A DNA stretch of 37,715 nucleotides from assembly GCA_035506295.1 (NCBI GenBank), contig DATJPR010000085.1, forward strand, positions 1 through 37,715. The letters run 5' to 3'. Shown here one piece after another: positions 1 through 6,214 of the stretch (positions are counted from its first letter, which is position 1; the number at the start of each line of letters is the position of its first letter). The notes below the pieces were generated by a model. It was not told the DNA's origin and did no database searches. It saw only the letters and a program-made list of their open reading frames with translations. This DNA is from DATJPR01 sp035506295 (GTDB lineage Bacteria; Bacteroidota; Ignavibacteria; UBA10030; UBA6906). The position numbers and the translations under genes are program-made.

Positions 1-1238
1 CCCTCAGCTTTCGCAAGCAGCGAGACAACCGGAGCCAGCCGCCGGGACGCGCTACGACTGAAATGAATGACATTGGAGAACTTCATGAAGTCCAGCACGC
101 CCAATGGTGAGCTGAACCGCGCTGTTCCTGAAGTCGGGAGCGTGTGATTCGGCCCCGCAGCGTAGTCTCCCAATGCCTCCATGGACCAGCTCCCGAGGAA
201 AATCGACCCGGCATGCCTGATGCCGCGGGCAAAGGAAGCCGGCGTGCGAACAAGGACCTCCAGATGTTCGGGCGCGATCCGGTTGACGAGCTCCTGCGCC
301 TCCCGCAAGGAACGGACAAGGATCGTGGCACCGTTTCTCCTGAGAGACTCCTGCGCGATGCTCCTCCTGGGAGCGTCGGAGAGCTGTCGCTCCAGCTCCC
401 CGGGAAGCTCGAGAGACACCTTCCGGGAGGTCGTGATGCACAGCGCCGTCGCACGTTCGTCATGTTCCGCCTGAGCGATGATGTCCGCCGCGATGAACGC
501 AACCGGCGCATCGTCATCGGCCACAATGACGACTTCCGTCGGGCCCGCGATCATATCGATCCCGACGACGCCGAAGACCTGCTTTTTCGCAGATGCGACG
601 TAGGCGTTTCCGGGTCCCGTAATCTTGTCCACCCGCGGAATCGTCTCCGTCCCGTAGGCCAGCGCGGCAATTGCCTGGGCACCGCCGATCCGATAGATCT
701 CCTTCACTCCGGATTCGGCGGCGGCTACGAGGACCTCAGGTGCAATCGTCCCGGCAGCATTAGCAGGTGTGACCATCACGATCCGCTTTACCCCGGCCAC
801 CGATGCGGGAACGGCGTTCATCACCACGGTCGAGAGGTATGCCCCTTTCCCTCCCGGGACATAGATCCCCACGCGATCGACCGGAGAATACCGCTGTGCC
901 ATGGTCGCCCCCTGACGTCTGAGCGTCCACGACTTCGGCAGTTGCCTCCTGTGAAATGCTGTGACGTTCCGAAGCGCGGTGCGCAAGGCGACAAGAAATG
1001 CAGATGACACCTGGCGATATGCCGCACGAATCTCCTCATCGCTTACCCGCAACGTTGCCGGAGTGAGATGGCATCCATCGAAACGGGAAGAATATTCGAT
1101 CAACGCCACATCCCCCCTCCGGCGCACCTCGTTGAGAATTCCCTGCACCGCCGCGTCAACGCTCCCCTGCTCGTCCTGTTTCCGCGTCACCAGTTCCTCA
1201 ATTGCCGCGGCGTCCTTTTCGTAGTCAAGAGTTCGCAT
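1..1238 (-). CDS. hisD: Histidinol dehydrogenase, C-terminus cut by window edge
   Basis: Catalyses the last two steps of histidine synthesis, histidinol to histidine, with NAD+ and a zinc ion, in the cytoplasm. Reading from the ATG at 1238 gives about 412 codons with no stop before the window ends. The family is usually about 430 residues, so roughly 20 C-terminal residues, including the last zinc-binding His, lie outside. Visible family motifs are AQAEHDE (zinc ligands Gln and His), IAPEHLEV (catalytic Glu-His) and GDYAAGPNHTLPT (zinc-ligand Asp). The start overlaps the end of hisG by 14 bases and has AAGG about 8 bases upstream, so it is translated as part of the hisZ-hisG-hisD operon. The remaining his genes probably follow to the left. 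Identification is secure. Confidence 0.96.
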   Translation of the reverse strand, partial: MRTLDYEKDAAAIEELVTRKQDEQGSVDAAVQGILNEVRRRGDVALIEYSSRFDGCHLTPATLRVSDEEIRAAYRQVSSAFLVALRTALRNVTAFHRRQLPKSWTLRRQGATMAQRYSPVDRVGIYVPGGKGAYLSTVVMNAVPASVAGVKRIVMVTPANAAGTIAPEVLVAAAESGVKEIYRIGGAQAIAALAYGTETIPRVDKITGPGNAYVASAKKQVFGVVGIDMIAGPTEVVIVADDDAPVAFIAADIIAQAEHDERATALCITTSRKVSLELPGELERQLSDAPRRSIAQESLRRNGATILVRSLREAQELVNRIAPEHLEVLVRTPASFARGIRHAGSIFLGSWSMEALGDYAAGPNHTLPTSGTARFSSPLGVLDFMKFSNVIHFSRSASRRLAPVVSLLAKAE

Positions 1239-1863
1239 AGACGACCTTGTCGAGATCCGTGATCAATCTGTTCACCGCCGCCGCCTTCATCTTCATGGCG
1301 GTCCTGTTGACGATAAGTTTTGAACTGACGCCGGCGACCTCTTCGATGATGCTCATCCCGTTCTCGCGGAGGGTCCTGCCTGTTTCCACGAGGTCGACGA
1401 TCACATCCGCGAGACCGAGGAGCGGGGCGATTTCCACCGAACCCTCGAGGCGGACAATGTGGACGTGCGCGTTCCTTCCCTGAAAGAACTTGCTCGCCGT
1501 GCGCGGGTATTTCGTCGCAACCCGGATATTCTGGTGATAGGAGACAGTCTTTGCGTCCGGGCCGGCCACTGCGAGCCGGCATTTCCCGATCTGCAGATCC
1601 AGCGGCTCATTGACGTCGCTGTCAGCCTCACGAAGGATATCGCTGCCGACAATGCCGGCGTCGATCACGCCGGACTCGACATAGACGGGAATGTCCACCG
1701 GCTTGAGGGCGACGAACTGGTACCGTTCCGCCGTGTCCTCGAAGATCAGCGCCCGGGAAAATTGCGCCGTGGCATCGATGATGATCGATGCACGCCCGAG
1801 AAGCGCGAGCGCCGCATCATAGACGCGCCCCTTCGGAAGCGCAATGAGTAGTTTTCCGTTCAT
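1225..1863 (-). CDS. hisG: ATP phosphoribosyltransferase, short form
   Basis: Catalyses the first step of histidine synthesis, joining ATP and PRPP. At 212 residues it is the short form, which lacks the C-terminal regulatory domain and is known to need HisZ as regulatory partner; hisZ lies immediately upstream. It starts LLIALPKGRVYD, has GIVGSDILRE and the PRPP-binding-type stretch GLADVIVDLVETGRTL. The ATG at 1863 overlaps the hisZ stop in an ATGA arrangement and has GGAG about 7 bases upstream. This coupling suits two subunits of one hetero-octameric enzyme. The 3' end overlaps hisD by 14 bases. Confidence 0.96.
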   Translation of the reverse strand: MNGKLLIALPKGRVYDAALALLGRASIIIDATAQFSRALIFEDTAERYQFVALKPVDIPVYVESGVIDAGIVGSDILREADSDVNEPLDLQIGKCRLAVAGPDAKTVSYHQNIRVATKYPRTASKFFQGRNAHVHIVRLEGSVEIAPLLGLADVIVDLVETGRTLRENGMSIIEEVAGVSSKLIVNRTAMKMKAAAVNRLITDLDKVVYANS

Positions 1864-2828
1864 AAGAGCTCCGCCAGACCGTCGACAGCGAACGAAAATC
1901 CGACCGCGGGAAGCGCGCGGCCGTATTCCTGCAGCAGCGTATCGTAGCGGCCTCCGCTCCCCAGCTCGCTGGAAAGCCGGGGAGAGAAGAATGCGAACAT
2001 GATTCCCGTGTAGAATTCCATTTCATCTATTTCCGTGAGATCGAAAATCACCCGATCGGACCACTTCGAAAGGGCGTCGGAGATCTGAAGGAGCGTGTCG
2101 ATCGCCTCCCGCGTTTCATCGTTGTGAATCACGCCCGACGTCGCGACAAGCGCTTCCCTGCCTCCAACGCAACGACACACCACCTCCAATTGTTCGCGTA
2201 CTTTGAGATCCACACCCTGTCGCTCGAGGCGGGCGGCGACACGGCGCATATCTTTGTGATCGATCTCCGTCTTGATGTTCTTCAAGCCGTCACCAGCCAA
2301 CCCGAGGCTCCCGATCAGGCCGCGGAAGATCCCCGCGTGATTGATATGAAGCTGGACATCATGCATTCCGCCTGCTTCAAGGCACGCCAGGGCAGTCGTC
2401 AAAATTTCAACGTCCCCTTCCTTCGATCCCTTGCCGATCAGCTCCGCGCCGATCTGCCTGAACTCGTGGAATCGTCCGCGATGAAGATCCGCTTTCCGGT
2501 AGACGCTTCCGGCATACCAGAGACGATGAGGCATCGTATCACCGAGCGCCCCCGCAGCGACAATCCGCGCGATCGCCGGTGTAAAATCCGCCCTGAGGGA
2601 AAGCAGGTTATCGTCCCGATCCAGGAACTTGAAGGTGAGATCCTTCACGCTCTGATTGCCCCGTGCGTACACATCCAGAAATTCGACGCCTGAAGGGACG
2701 ATCTCGTGATACCCGTTGCCGTCGAACACGCCGGCAAAGGTCGATTCTATCTTGCGGCGGGCGGCGGCTTCATCATAGAGGATGTCACGAAAGCCCGAAG
2801 GAAGTCCGATAGTATTGTTGTGTTGCAT
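1860..2828 (-). CDS. hisZ: ATP phosphoribosyltransferase regulatory subunit HisZ
   Basis: A histidyl-tRNA-synthetase-like protein that does not charge tRNA but binds short HisG and gives it activity and histidine feedback control. The 322-residue protein begins LPSGFRDILYDEAA, has the class II core (LRADFTPAIARI, RLWYAGSVYR) and the late motif GSGGRYDTLL, but lacks the C-terminal anticodon-binding domain of true HisRS (usually over 400 residues). Pairing with a 212-residue HisG supports HisZ over HisS. The ATG at 2828 has no Shine-Dalgarno sequence; instead a tandem 14-mer repeat runs to within 3 bases of it. It is the first structural gene after the attenuator at 2939-2966. Confidence 0.93.
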   Translation of the reverse strand: MQHNNTIGLPSGFRDILYDEAAARRKIESTFAGVFDGNGYHEIVPSGVEFLDVYARGNQSVKDLTFKFLDRDDNLLSLRADFTPAIARIVAAGALGDTMPHRLWYAGSVYRKADLHRGRFHEFRQIGAELIGKGSKEGDVEILTTALACLEAGGMHDVQLHINHAGIFRGLIGSLGLAGDGLKNIKTEIDHKDMRRVAARLERQGVDLKVREQLEVVCRCVGGREALVATSGVIHNDETREAIDTLLQISDALSKWSDRVIFDLTEIDEMEFYTGIMFAFFSPRLSSELGSGGRYDTLLQEYGRALPAVGFSFAVDGLAELL

Positions 2829-2831
2829 ATC

Positions 2832-2862
2832 AGTAGACAGTGGACAGTAGACAGTGGACAGA
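2832..2862. repeat. Tandem 14-mer in the hisZ 5' region
   Basis: Two perfect head-to-tail copies of AGTAGACAGTGGAC (2832-2845 and 2846-2859) plus a partial third copy. The same CAGTGGACAGT core recurs, inverted, at 22092-22115. It occupies the position where a ribosome-binding site for hisZ would be expected. Confidence 0.85.
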
Positions 2863-2938
2863 CGATAACAGCTTGTTTACAATGAATGTTTTATCGCACT
2901 TATTCGTCTATCATTGATAAGCGATAATTAAAACCAAA

Positions 2939-2966
2939 AGCCCTTCCTGGTTTTCCAAGAAGGGCT
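2939..2966 (-). terminator. Intrinsic terminator of the his attenuator
   Basis: On the minus strand the arms AGCCCTTCTTGG and CCAGGAAGGGCT (plus-strand 2955-2966 and 2939-2950) enclose an AAAA loop. They form a 12-pair stem with one G-U wobble, followed by TTTTGGTTTT. Read on the plus strand the same position is a C-A mismatch, so the hairpin is best formed in minus-strand RNA. It lies between the His-rich leader ORF and hisZ, the place expected for a transcription attenuator. It would also stop transcripts from the cold-shock gene upstream. Confidence 0.85.
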
Positions 2967-3002
2967 CTTTTCTGTGTTGCTGAACTCGATCAGCACGCCT
3001 TC
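2955..3002 (-). promoter_or_regulatory. Candidate antiterminator pairing of the his leader
   Basis: The leader segment GAAGGCGTGCT (minus strand, 3002-2992) can pair with AGCCCTTC, the 5' arm of the terminator (2966-2959): GAAGG with CCTTC and GCT with AGC, with a 3-base bulge. Forming it would break the terminator. The segment starts 11 bases after the leader stop codon, so a ribosome at the stop would come close to covering it, while a ribosome stalled at the His codons would leave it free. This pairing is inferred by eye, not computed. Confidence 0.55.
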
Positions 3003-3013
3003 GTTCGACCAGG

Positions 3014-3082
3014 TCACGACGGAGCGGCATCGCCATGATGATGGCGATGATGCACGTGCGCGTGATGGCCGAAAAGTCTCAT
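3014..3082 (-). CDS. hisL: His-rich leader peptide of the his operon (22 codons)
   Basis: The ORF reads MRLFGHHAHVHHRHHHGDAA followed by Pro-Ser and TGA. Codons 6 to 16 contain eight histidines out of eleven. It lies directly upstream of an intrinsic terminator and of hisZ-hisG-hisD on the same strand, the arrangement of known amino-acid leader peptides. When charged tRNA-His is scarce the ribosome would stall here and allow the antiterminator to form. The stretch of His codons also forms a 9-bp hairpin (3028-3036 with 3041-3049). No Shine-Dalgarno sequence is visible before the ATG; the bases just upstream, ATCACCTCC, resemble the 16S tail instead. Two in-frame TTG codons about 12 codons further upstream are possible alternative starts. 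Confidence 0.8.
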   Translation of the reverse strand: MRLFGHHAHVHHRHHHGDAAPS

Positions 3083-3105
3083 TGGGAGGTGATAGGGTGC
3101 AAAGA

Positions 3106-3111
3106 ATTGTA
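3106..3111 (-). promoter_or_regulatory. Possible -10 element for the his leader transcript
   Basis: TACAAT on the minus strand, 5 of 6 to the sigma-70 consensus, placed so that transcription would begin about 17 bases before the leader ATG. I see no good -35 at 16 to 18 bases spacing, so this is weak. Read-through from csp is the alternative. Confidence 0.3.
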
Positions 3112-3137
3112 GCAACAAGTCAATCGCGATGTCCTCG

Positions 3138-3338
3138 TTAGATGACAGTCACATTCGCGGCTTGGAGGCCCTTGGGGCCTTTCTGCACTTCGAACTGCAC
3201 TTTGTCGCCTTCGTTCAGGCTCTTGTAACCGCTGCCCACGATGGCTTTGAAGTGCACAAACACATCTTCGCCGGTTTCGCGCTTGATGAAGCCAAAACCC
3301 TTGGATGCGTTGAACCATTTAACGACGCCCGTTTCCAT
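3138..3338 (-). CDS. csp: Cold-shock domain protein (CspA family)
   Basis: A 66-residue single-domain RNA/DNA chaperone that melts secondary structure in mRNA. Both nucleic-acid binding motifs are present: KGFGFI (RNP1, about residue 14) and DVFVHF (RNP2, about residue 25), in the standard context TGVVKWFNASKGFGFI. The length is typical. GAAAGG precedes the ATG by about 9 bases. A gap of about 260 bases separates it from pit, and several hairpins lie in that leader, as is usual for cold-inducible members of the family. Downstream, the his attenuator terminator may also end its transcript. Confidence 0.96.
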   Translation of the reverse strand: METGVVKWFNASKGFGFIKRETGEDVFVHFKAIVGSGYKSLNEGDKVQFEVQKGPKGLQAANVTVI

Positions 3339-3374
3339 TGGACGTGCCTTTCATATGGTGAACAAAAGATCCGC

Positions 3375-3388
3375 TCGACTTGAGTCGA
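3375..3388. promoter_or_regulatory. 14-bp palindrome in the csp leader
   Basis: TCGACTTGAGTCGA is a palindrome with 6-bp arms and a 2-base centre. It starts 37 bases upstream of the csp ATG. It could be an operator or a small RNA hairpin; nothing further supports either. Confidence 0.35.
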
Positions 3389-3438
3389 AAATGACGGACA
3401 CGCGGTATACAGCGCGAGGTGTGCCTTGAAAACCCGAA

Positions 3439-3478
3439 AAGCCGCGTTCAGGACGTAACACTGCCCTAGTCGCGGCTT
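3439..3478 (-). terminator. Terminator-like hairpin between pit and csp
   Basis: On the minus strand AAGCCGCG (3478-3471) pairs with CGCGGCTT (3446-3439) around a 24-base loop, followed by the T-rich TTCGGGTTTTC. It may end the pit transcript or act as a regulatory hairpin in the csp leader. The long loop makes it a weaker terminator than the one at 2939. Confidence 0.45.
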
Positions 3479-3571
3479 CAACGGTTCTGATGCGGTCTTT
3501 TGGATAACACCATACAACACGCCCCGAACCGGGGTGCAAAAGCTCAACAACGGCGTACTGTTACCGAGAGG

Positions 3572-3600
3572 ATTATAATACATCAAATTGAAAAAAGCAA
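3572..3600 (-). promoter_or_regulatory. Candidate csp promoter
   Basis: Perfect -10 TATAAT at 3572-3577 with TTGCTT at 3595-3600, 17 bases apart, on the minus strand. It would give an untranslated leader of about 225 bases ahead of csp. The -35 matches only 3 of 6. The same TTGCTT with 17-base spacing recurs at the xerD-like gene (21925-21953). Confidence 0.5.
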
Positions 3601-3601
3601 G

Positions 3602-4600
3602 TCAACGGACGAGCAATCTGACCGCTTCCACGCCATAATAGGCGAGCGCCGCGATCACCGCGGAAGCCGGAATGGTGAAAACCCACGCCCAGATCATGCG
3701 CCCTGCCACGCCCCAACGAACTGCCGACAATCGCTTTGTCGCACCAACGCCCATGATGGCGCCCGCGATCGTGTGCGTGGTGCTCACGGCAATCCCCCAA
3801 TACGCAGTAAGGAGCAGGGTTATCCCTCCGGCGGTTTCCGCGCAAAAACCATCGGACGGCCGGAGGCGGGTAATTTTCGATCCCATCGTTTTGACGATCC
3901 TCCATCCTCCGAAGAGCGTCCCCATGGCAATCGCAAAATGACAAAGCAGCACCACCCAGAAGGGGACATGGAAGACAGGGAGAAGACCTGCCGTCACGAG
4001 GAGCCCGGTGATAATCCCCATGGTCTTTTGCGCATCGTTTGTTCCATGCCCCAGACTGTACAGGGCCGCCGATATGAGCTGCAGCCTCCGAAACGTCCTA
4101 TCCACCCGCGAGTACGACAGGCGACGGATAAACCAGAGCACGACGACTTGCAGCATGTATCCCAACAACATGCCGATGAGGGGTGCGAGACCAATGAACA
4201 ACATGGTCTTCCACCATGCGGCATAGATGATCGATCCAAACCCCGCCTTTGCTATCGCCGCTCCTGCATATCCCCCCATCAACGCATGCGATGAACTGGA
4301 GGGAAGCCCATAGTACCAGGTAATGAGATTCCATGCGATGGCGCCAAGCAAACCTCCCAGAATAACGAATTCATTCACGACGGAGAGTTCGATCAGTCCT
4401 TTGCCCATCGTATTCGCGATATTGACGTCGAACACGATGGCGGCAACGAGATTGAAAAACGCAGCCCAAATGACTGCCGAACGCGGCGTAAGGACTCTTG
4501 TCGAAACGATTGTCGCGATCGAATTCGCCGCATCATGAAATCCATTCAGAAAGTCAAAGATCAGCGCGACGAAGATGATCATTATGACAAAAAGAAGCAT
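3602..4600 (-). CDS. pit: Low-affinity inorganic phosphate transporter, PiT family
   Basis: An inner-membrane symporter taking up phosphate, as metal-phosphate with protons or sodium. The 332-residue protein is almost entirely hydrophobic, with about ten membrane spans. It carries both copies of the family signature: GFHDAANSIAT (residues 20-30) and GHGTNDAQKTMG (184-195). The length suits the short bacterial form. It follows the DUF47 gene by 34 bases on the same strand, a pairing widely seen in bacteria, where DUF47 is thought to modulate the transporter. No clear Shine-Dalgarno sequence precedes the ATG. Confidence 0.95.
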   Translation of the reverse strand: MLLFVIMIIFVALIFDFLNGFHDAANSIATIVSTRVLTPRSAVIWAAFFNLVAAIVFDVNIANTMGKGLIELSVVNEFVILGGLLGAIAWNLITWYYGLPSSSSHALMGGYAGAAIAKAGFGSIIYAAWWKTMLFIGLAPLIGMLLGYMLQVVVLWFIRRLSYSRVDRTFRRLQLISAALYSLGHGTNDAQKTMGIITGLLVTAGLLPVFHVPFWVVLLCHFAIAMGTLFGGWRIVKTMGSKITRLRPSDGFCAETAGGITLLLTAYWGIAVSTTHTIAGAIMGVGATKRLSAVRWGVAGRMIWAWVFTIPASAVIAALAYYGVEAVRLLVR

Positions 4601-4634
4601 CGGAGGGGTCCGGATAATTAGCGGGAGAAGATGC

Positions 4635-5285
4635 CTAGCCGTTCTTTACCAGAATTGACTCAATGACGTTCGCGGCGTCTTCACACTGATCCGTCGCCGT
4701 TTCCAGACTCACGAGAATCTCCTTCGTTTTGATCAGCAGAATCGGATCTGTGCACGTCTCAAAGAGATGTGCAATGGATCTCTCGAATAGATCATCAGCT
4801 TCATTCTCAAGACTGTTGATCCGCACGAGGCAGTCCCGCATCTTCTCGGCGTGGTGGAAATCGCGAAGCAAAGGAATGGCGGTATGCAACTCGACCACCT
4901 GATCGTATATCATCAGGGCGAGTTGCTGCTGGTCCTCACTTAGTTGTTCCACTCTGTAAAGGATGATCCTCCCCGAGGCCCCCTGGAGATAGTCCAGGAT
5001 GTCGTCCAGCTTCGAGGCCAGCTCGTGAATATCTTCACGATCAAAAGGAGTGATGAACGTCCCGGCAAGTTCGGAGAATATGGTATGAGTAATCTCGTCG
5101 CCTTTATGTTCGAGCTCCTCGATGCGTCGGATTTTCTGTGCCCGCTCCTCCTTCGACATGTCGGGAGTCATTAGATCCCGGAATAACGTCGCGGCGTTCA
5201 GAAGATTCTCGACGTCTCTTTCGAACAATCCGAAGAACTTGTCATCTTTGGGCAACAATGCATGGAGAATCGTATCGAGACGCAT
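4635..5285 (-). CDS. DUF47 / PhoU-like Pit accessory protein
   Basis: A cytoplasmic helical protein of the DUF47 family, related to PhoU, almost always encoded next to pit and thought to regulate phosphate uptake. From the ATG at 5285 it has 216 residues, beginning MRLDTILHALLPKDDKFFGL, and is all helix-forming, with the typical RIEELEHKGDEITH and SLENEADDLFE stretches (acidic, possibly metal-binding). I chose this ATG over a TTG nine codons upstream because AGGAA lies about 8 bases before it and the family normally starts here. It is the first gene of a two-gene unit with pit. Confidence 0.92.
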   Translation of the reverse strand: MRLDTILHALLPKDDKFFGLFERDVENLLNAATLFRDLMTPDMSKEERAQKIRRIEELEHKGDEITHTIFSELAGTFITPFDREDIHELASKLDDILDYLQGASGRIILYRVEQLSEDQQQLALMIYDQVVELHTAIPLLRDFHHAEKMRDCLVRINSLENEADDLFERSIAHLFETCTDPILLIKTKEILVSLETATDQCEDAANVIESILVKNG

Positions 5286-5348
5286 GAAGGTTCCTGACCC
5301 TTGGGGGAACAATGAACGAAGAGAACAAAATGAAGGCGGTACACAGGT

Positions 5349-5377
5349 AATATACGCAGAATTCCAGCAAATCGGAA
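5349..5377 (-). promoter_or_regulatory. Weak candidate promoter for the DUF47-pit unit
   Basis: TATATT (5349-5354) with TTCCGA (5372-5377) at 17 bases on the minus strand, in the 119-base gap between arfB and the DUF47 gene. The -35 is poor. Confidence 0.3.
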
Positions 5378-5404
5378 ATATGCACAGGAGGAAGGCAGAG
5401 AATT

Positions 5405-5893
5405 CTAGTCTTCTTCGGAGATGCGCCTCCTCAGTTTCTTGATTTTGCTCCTCCTGACCTTTGAGAATGCACGCCGGACCCGCGACGCTCTCGTGGCGGC
5501 CGTCTGGTGCCTTGGCGTAGGTTCCCGAATGGCTTCACGAAGGATGTCCACCAGCCTCGAGACCGCATCTTCGCGGTTTGCCCATTGGCTCCTCGATCCG
5601 TCTGCGATGACGTGAAGAAAGCCGCGGTCGTCGAGCCGGCGGGTCAACTTTGCGATCATGTACGCTCGCTTTTCTTCTCCCACCCCGTTCAGTCTCCCCG
5701 GATCAAAAAGGACCTCGACCTTTGAAGCCACTTTGTTGACGTTCTGTCCTCCCGGTCCGGACGATCGGGAAAATCGGAACTTCAGTGCACCATACGGAAT
5801 CGCAATCGACCGCGTAACTGGAATATCGCGCATCCCGGGCTCGCCCGTCGCCTGTCCCGGCGATCCTAAGACTCCGTCTTGTTTGAATCTCAT
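5405..5893 (-). CDS. arfB: Peptidyl-tRNA hydrolase ArfB (ribosome rescue factor)
   Basis: A release-factor-like protein that frees ribosomes stalled without a stop codon by hydrolysing peptidyl-tRNA. The catalytic SSGPGGQNVNKVASKVE stretch, with GGQ at residues 48-50, is followed by the very basic C-terminal tail (SKVRRSKIKKLRRR) that in ArfB enters the empty mRNA channel. At 162 residues with no codon-recognition domain it is ArfB-like, not RF1/RF2. The ATG at 5893 has GGAG 7 bases upstream. It adds about 20 residues before the conserved start, and an inner ATG at 5833 would match the usual length. Transcribed divergently from the small ORF at 5944. Confidence 0.9.
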   Translation of the reverse strand: MRFKQDGVLGSPGQATGEPGMRDIPVTRSIAIPYGALKFRFSRSSGPGGQNVNKVASKVEVLFDPGRLNGVGEEKRAYMIAKLTRRLDDRGFLHVIADGSRSQWANREDAVSRLVDILREAIREPTPRHQTAATRASRVRRAFSKVRRSKIKKLRRRISEED

Positions 5894-5943
5894 AGCGGTT
5901 CTCCGTATGTTCCAGCACTGTTCGCATCACTCTCCTTGACCCC

Positions 5944-6195
5944 ATGACCATCACCGCCCCTCACGGTTACTCCATCACGATCAATCAGGGGAAAGGGCTC
6001 GGCTCTCCTTGGATCGTGCGCATTCACAAGAAGGCCTTTCTTGGCAGGCGCGTGATCTCGTCGGATTGGTTTCTCGAACAGGAACAAGCTGAACGCTTTG
6101 CGAAAGATGCCGCACGATTGCTCCAGGATAATCGCGAGGCCCCTCTTCTGAAAGACAGACTCCCCGGCTGGACGCTTCGACGACCCACCCGCTGA
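5944..6195 (+). CDS. Small conserved-looking protein of unknown function (83 aa)
   Basis: I do not assign this protein to a family. It reads like real coding sequence: a mixed beta-rich start (GYSITINQGKGLGSPWIVRI), the basic KKAFLGRRV, then SSDWFLEQEQAERFAKDAAR forming an amphipathic helix. It has no signal peptide, membrane span or cysteine. It fills the gap between arfB (divergent, 50 bases) and the DUF255 gene (convergent, 19 bases). There is no Shine-Dalgarno sequence before the ATG. Overlapping minus-strand frames exist but look like shadows (Arg/Ser-rich). Confidence 0.65.
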   Translation: MTITAPHGYSITINQGKGLGSPWIVRIHKKAFLGRRVISSDWFLEQEQAERFAKDAARLLQDNREAPLLKDRLPGWTLRRPTR

Positions 6196-6214
6196 CCTGC
6201 ATATCTCACGCAGA

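Noticed and set aside
2939..2966. Terminator serving only the cold-shock gene
   Set aside because: It lies 172 bases from the csp stop with the His-rich ORF in between and hisZ next, so the attenuator reading explains more; both uses may coexist.
3085..3141. GGAGGTGAT followed by a GTG-started 14-codon plus-strand ORF
   Set aside because: The ribosome site looks perfect, but the ORF is tiny, has no matching promoter or conserved neighbour, and lies antisense to the his leader start. Chance is more likely.
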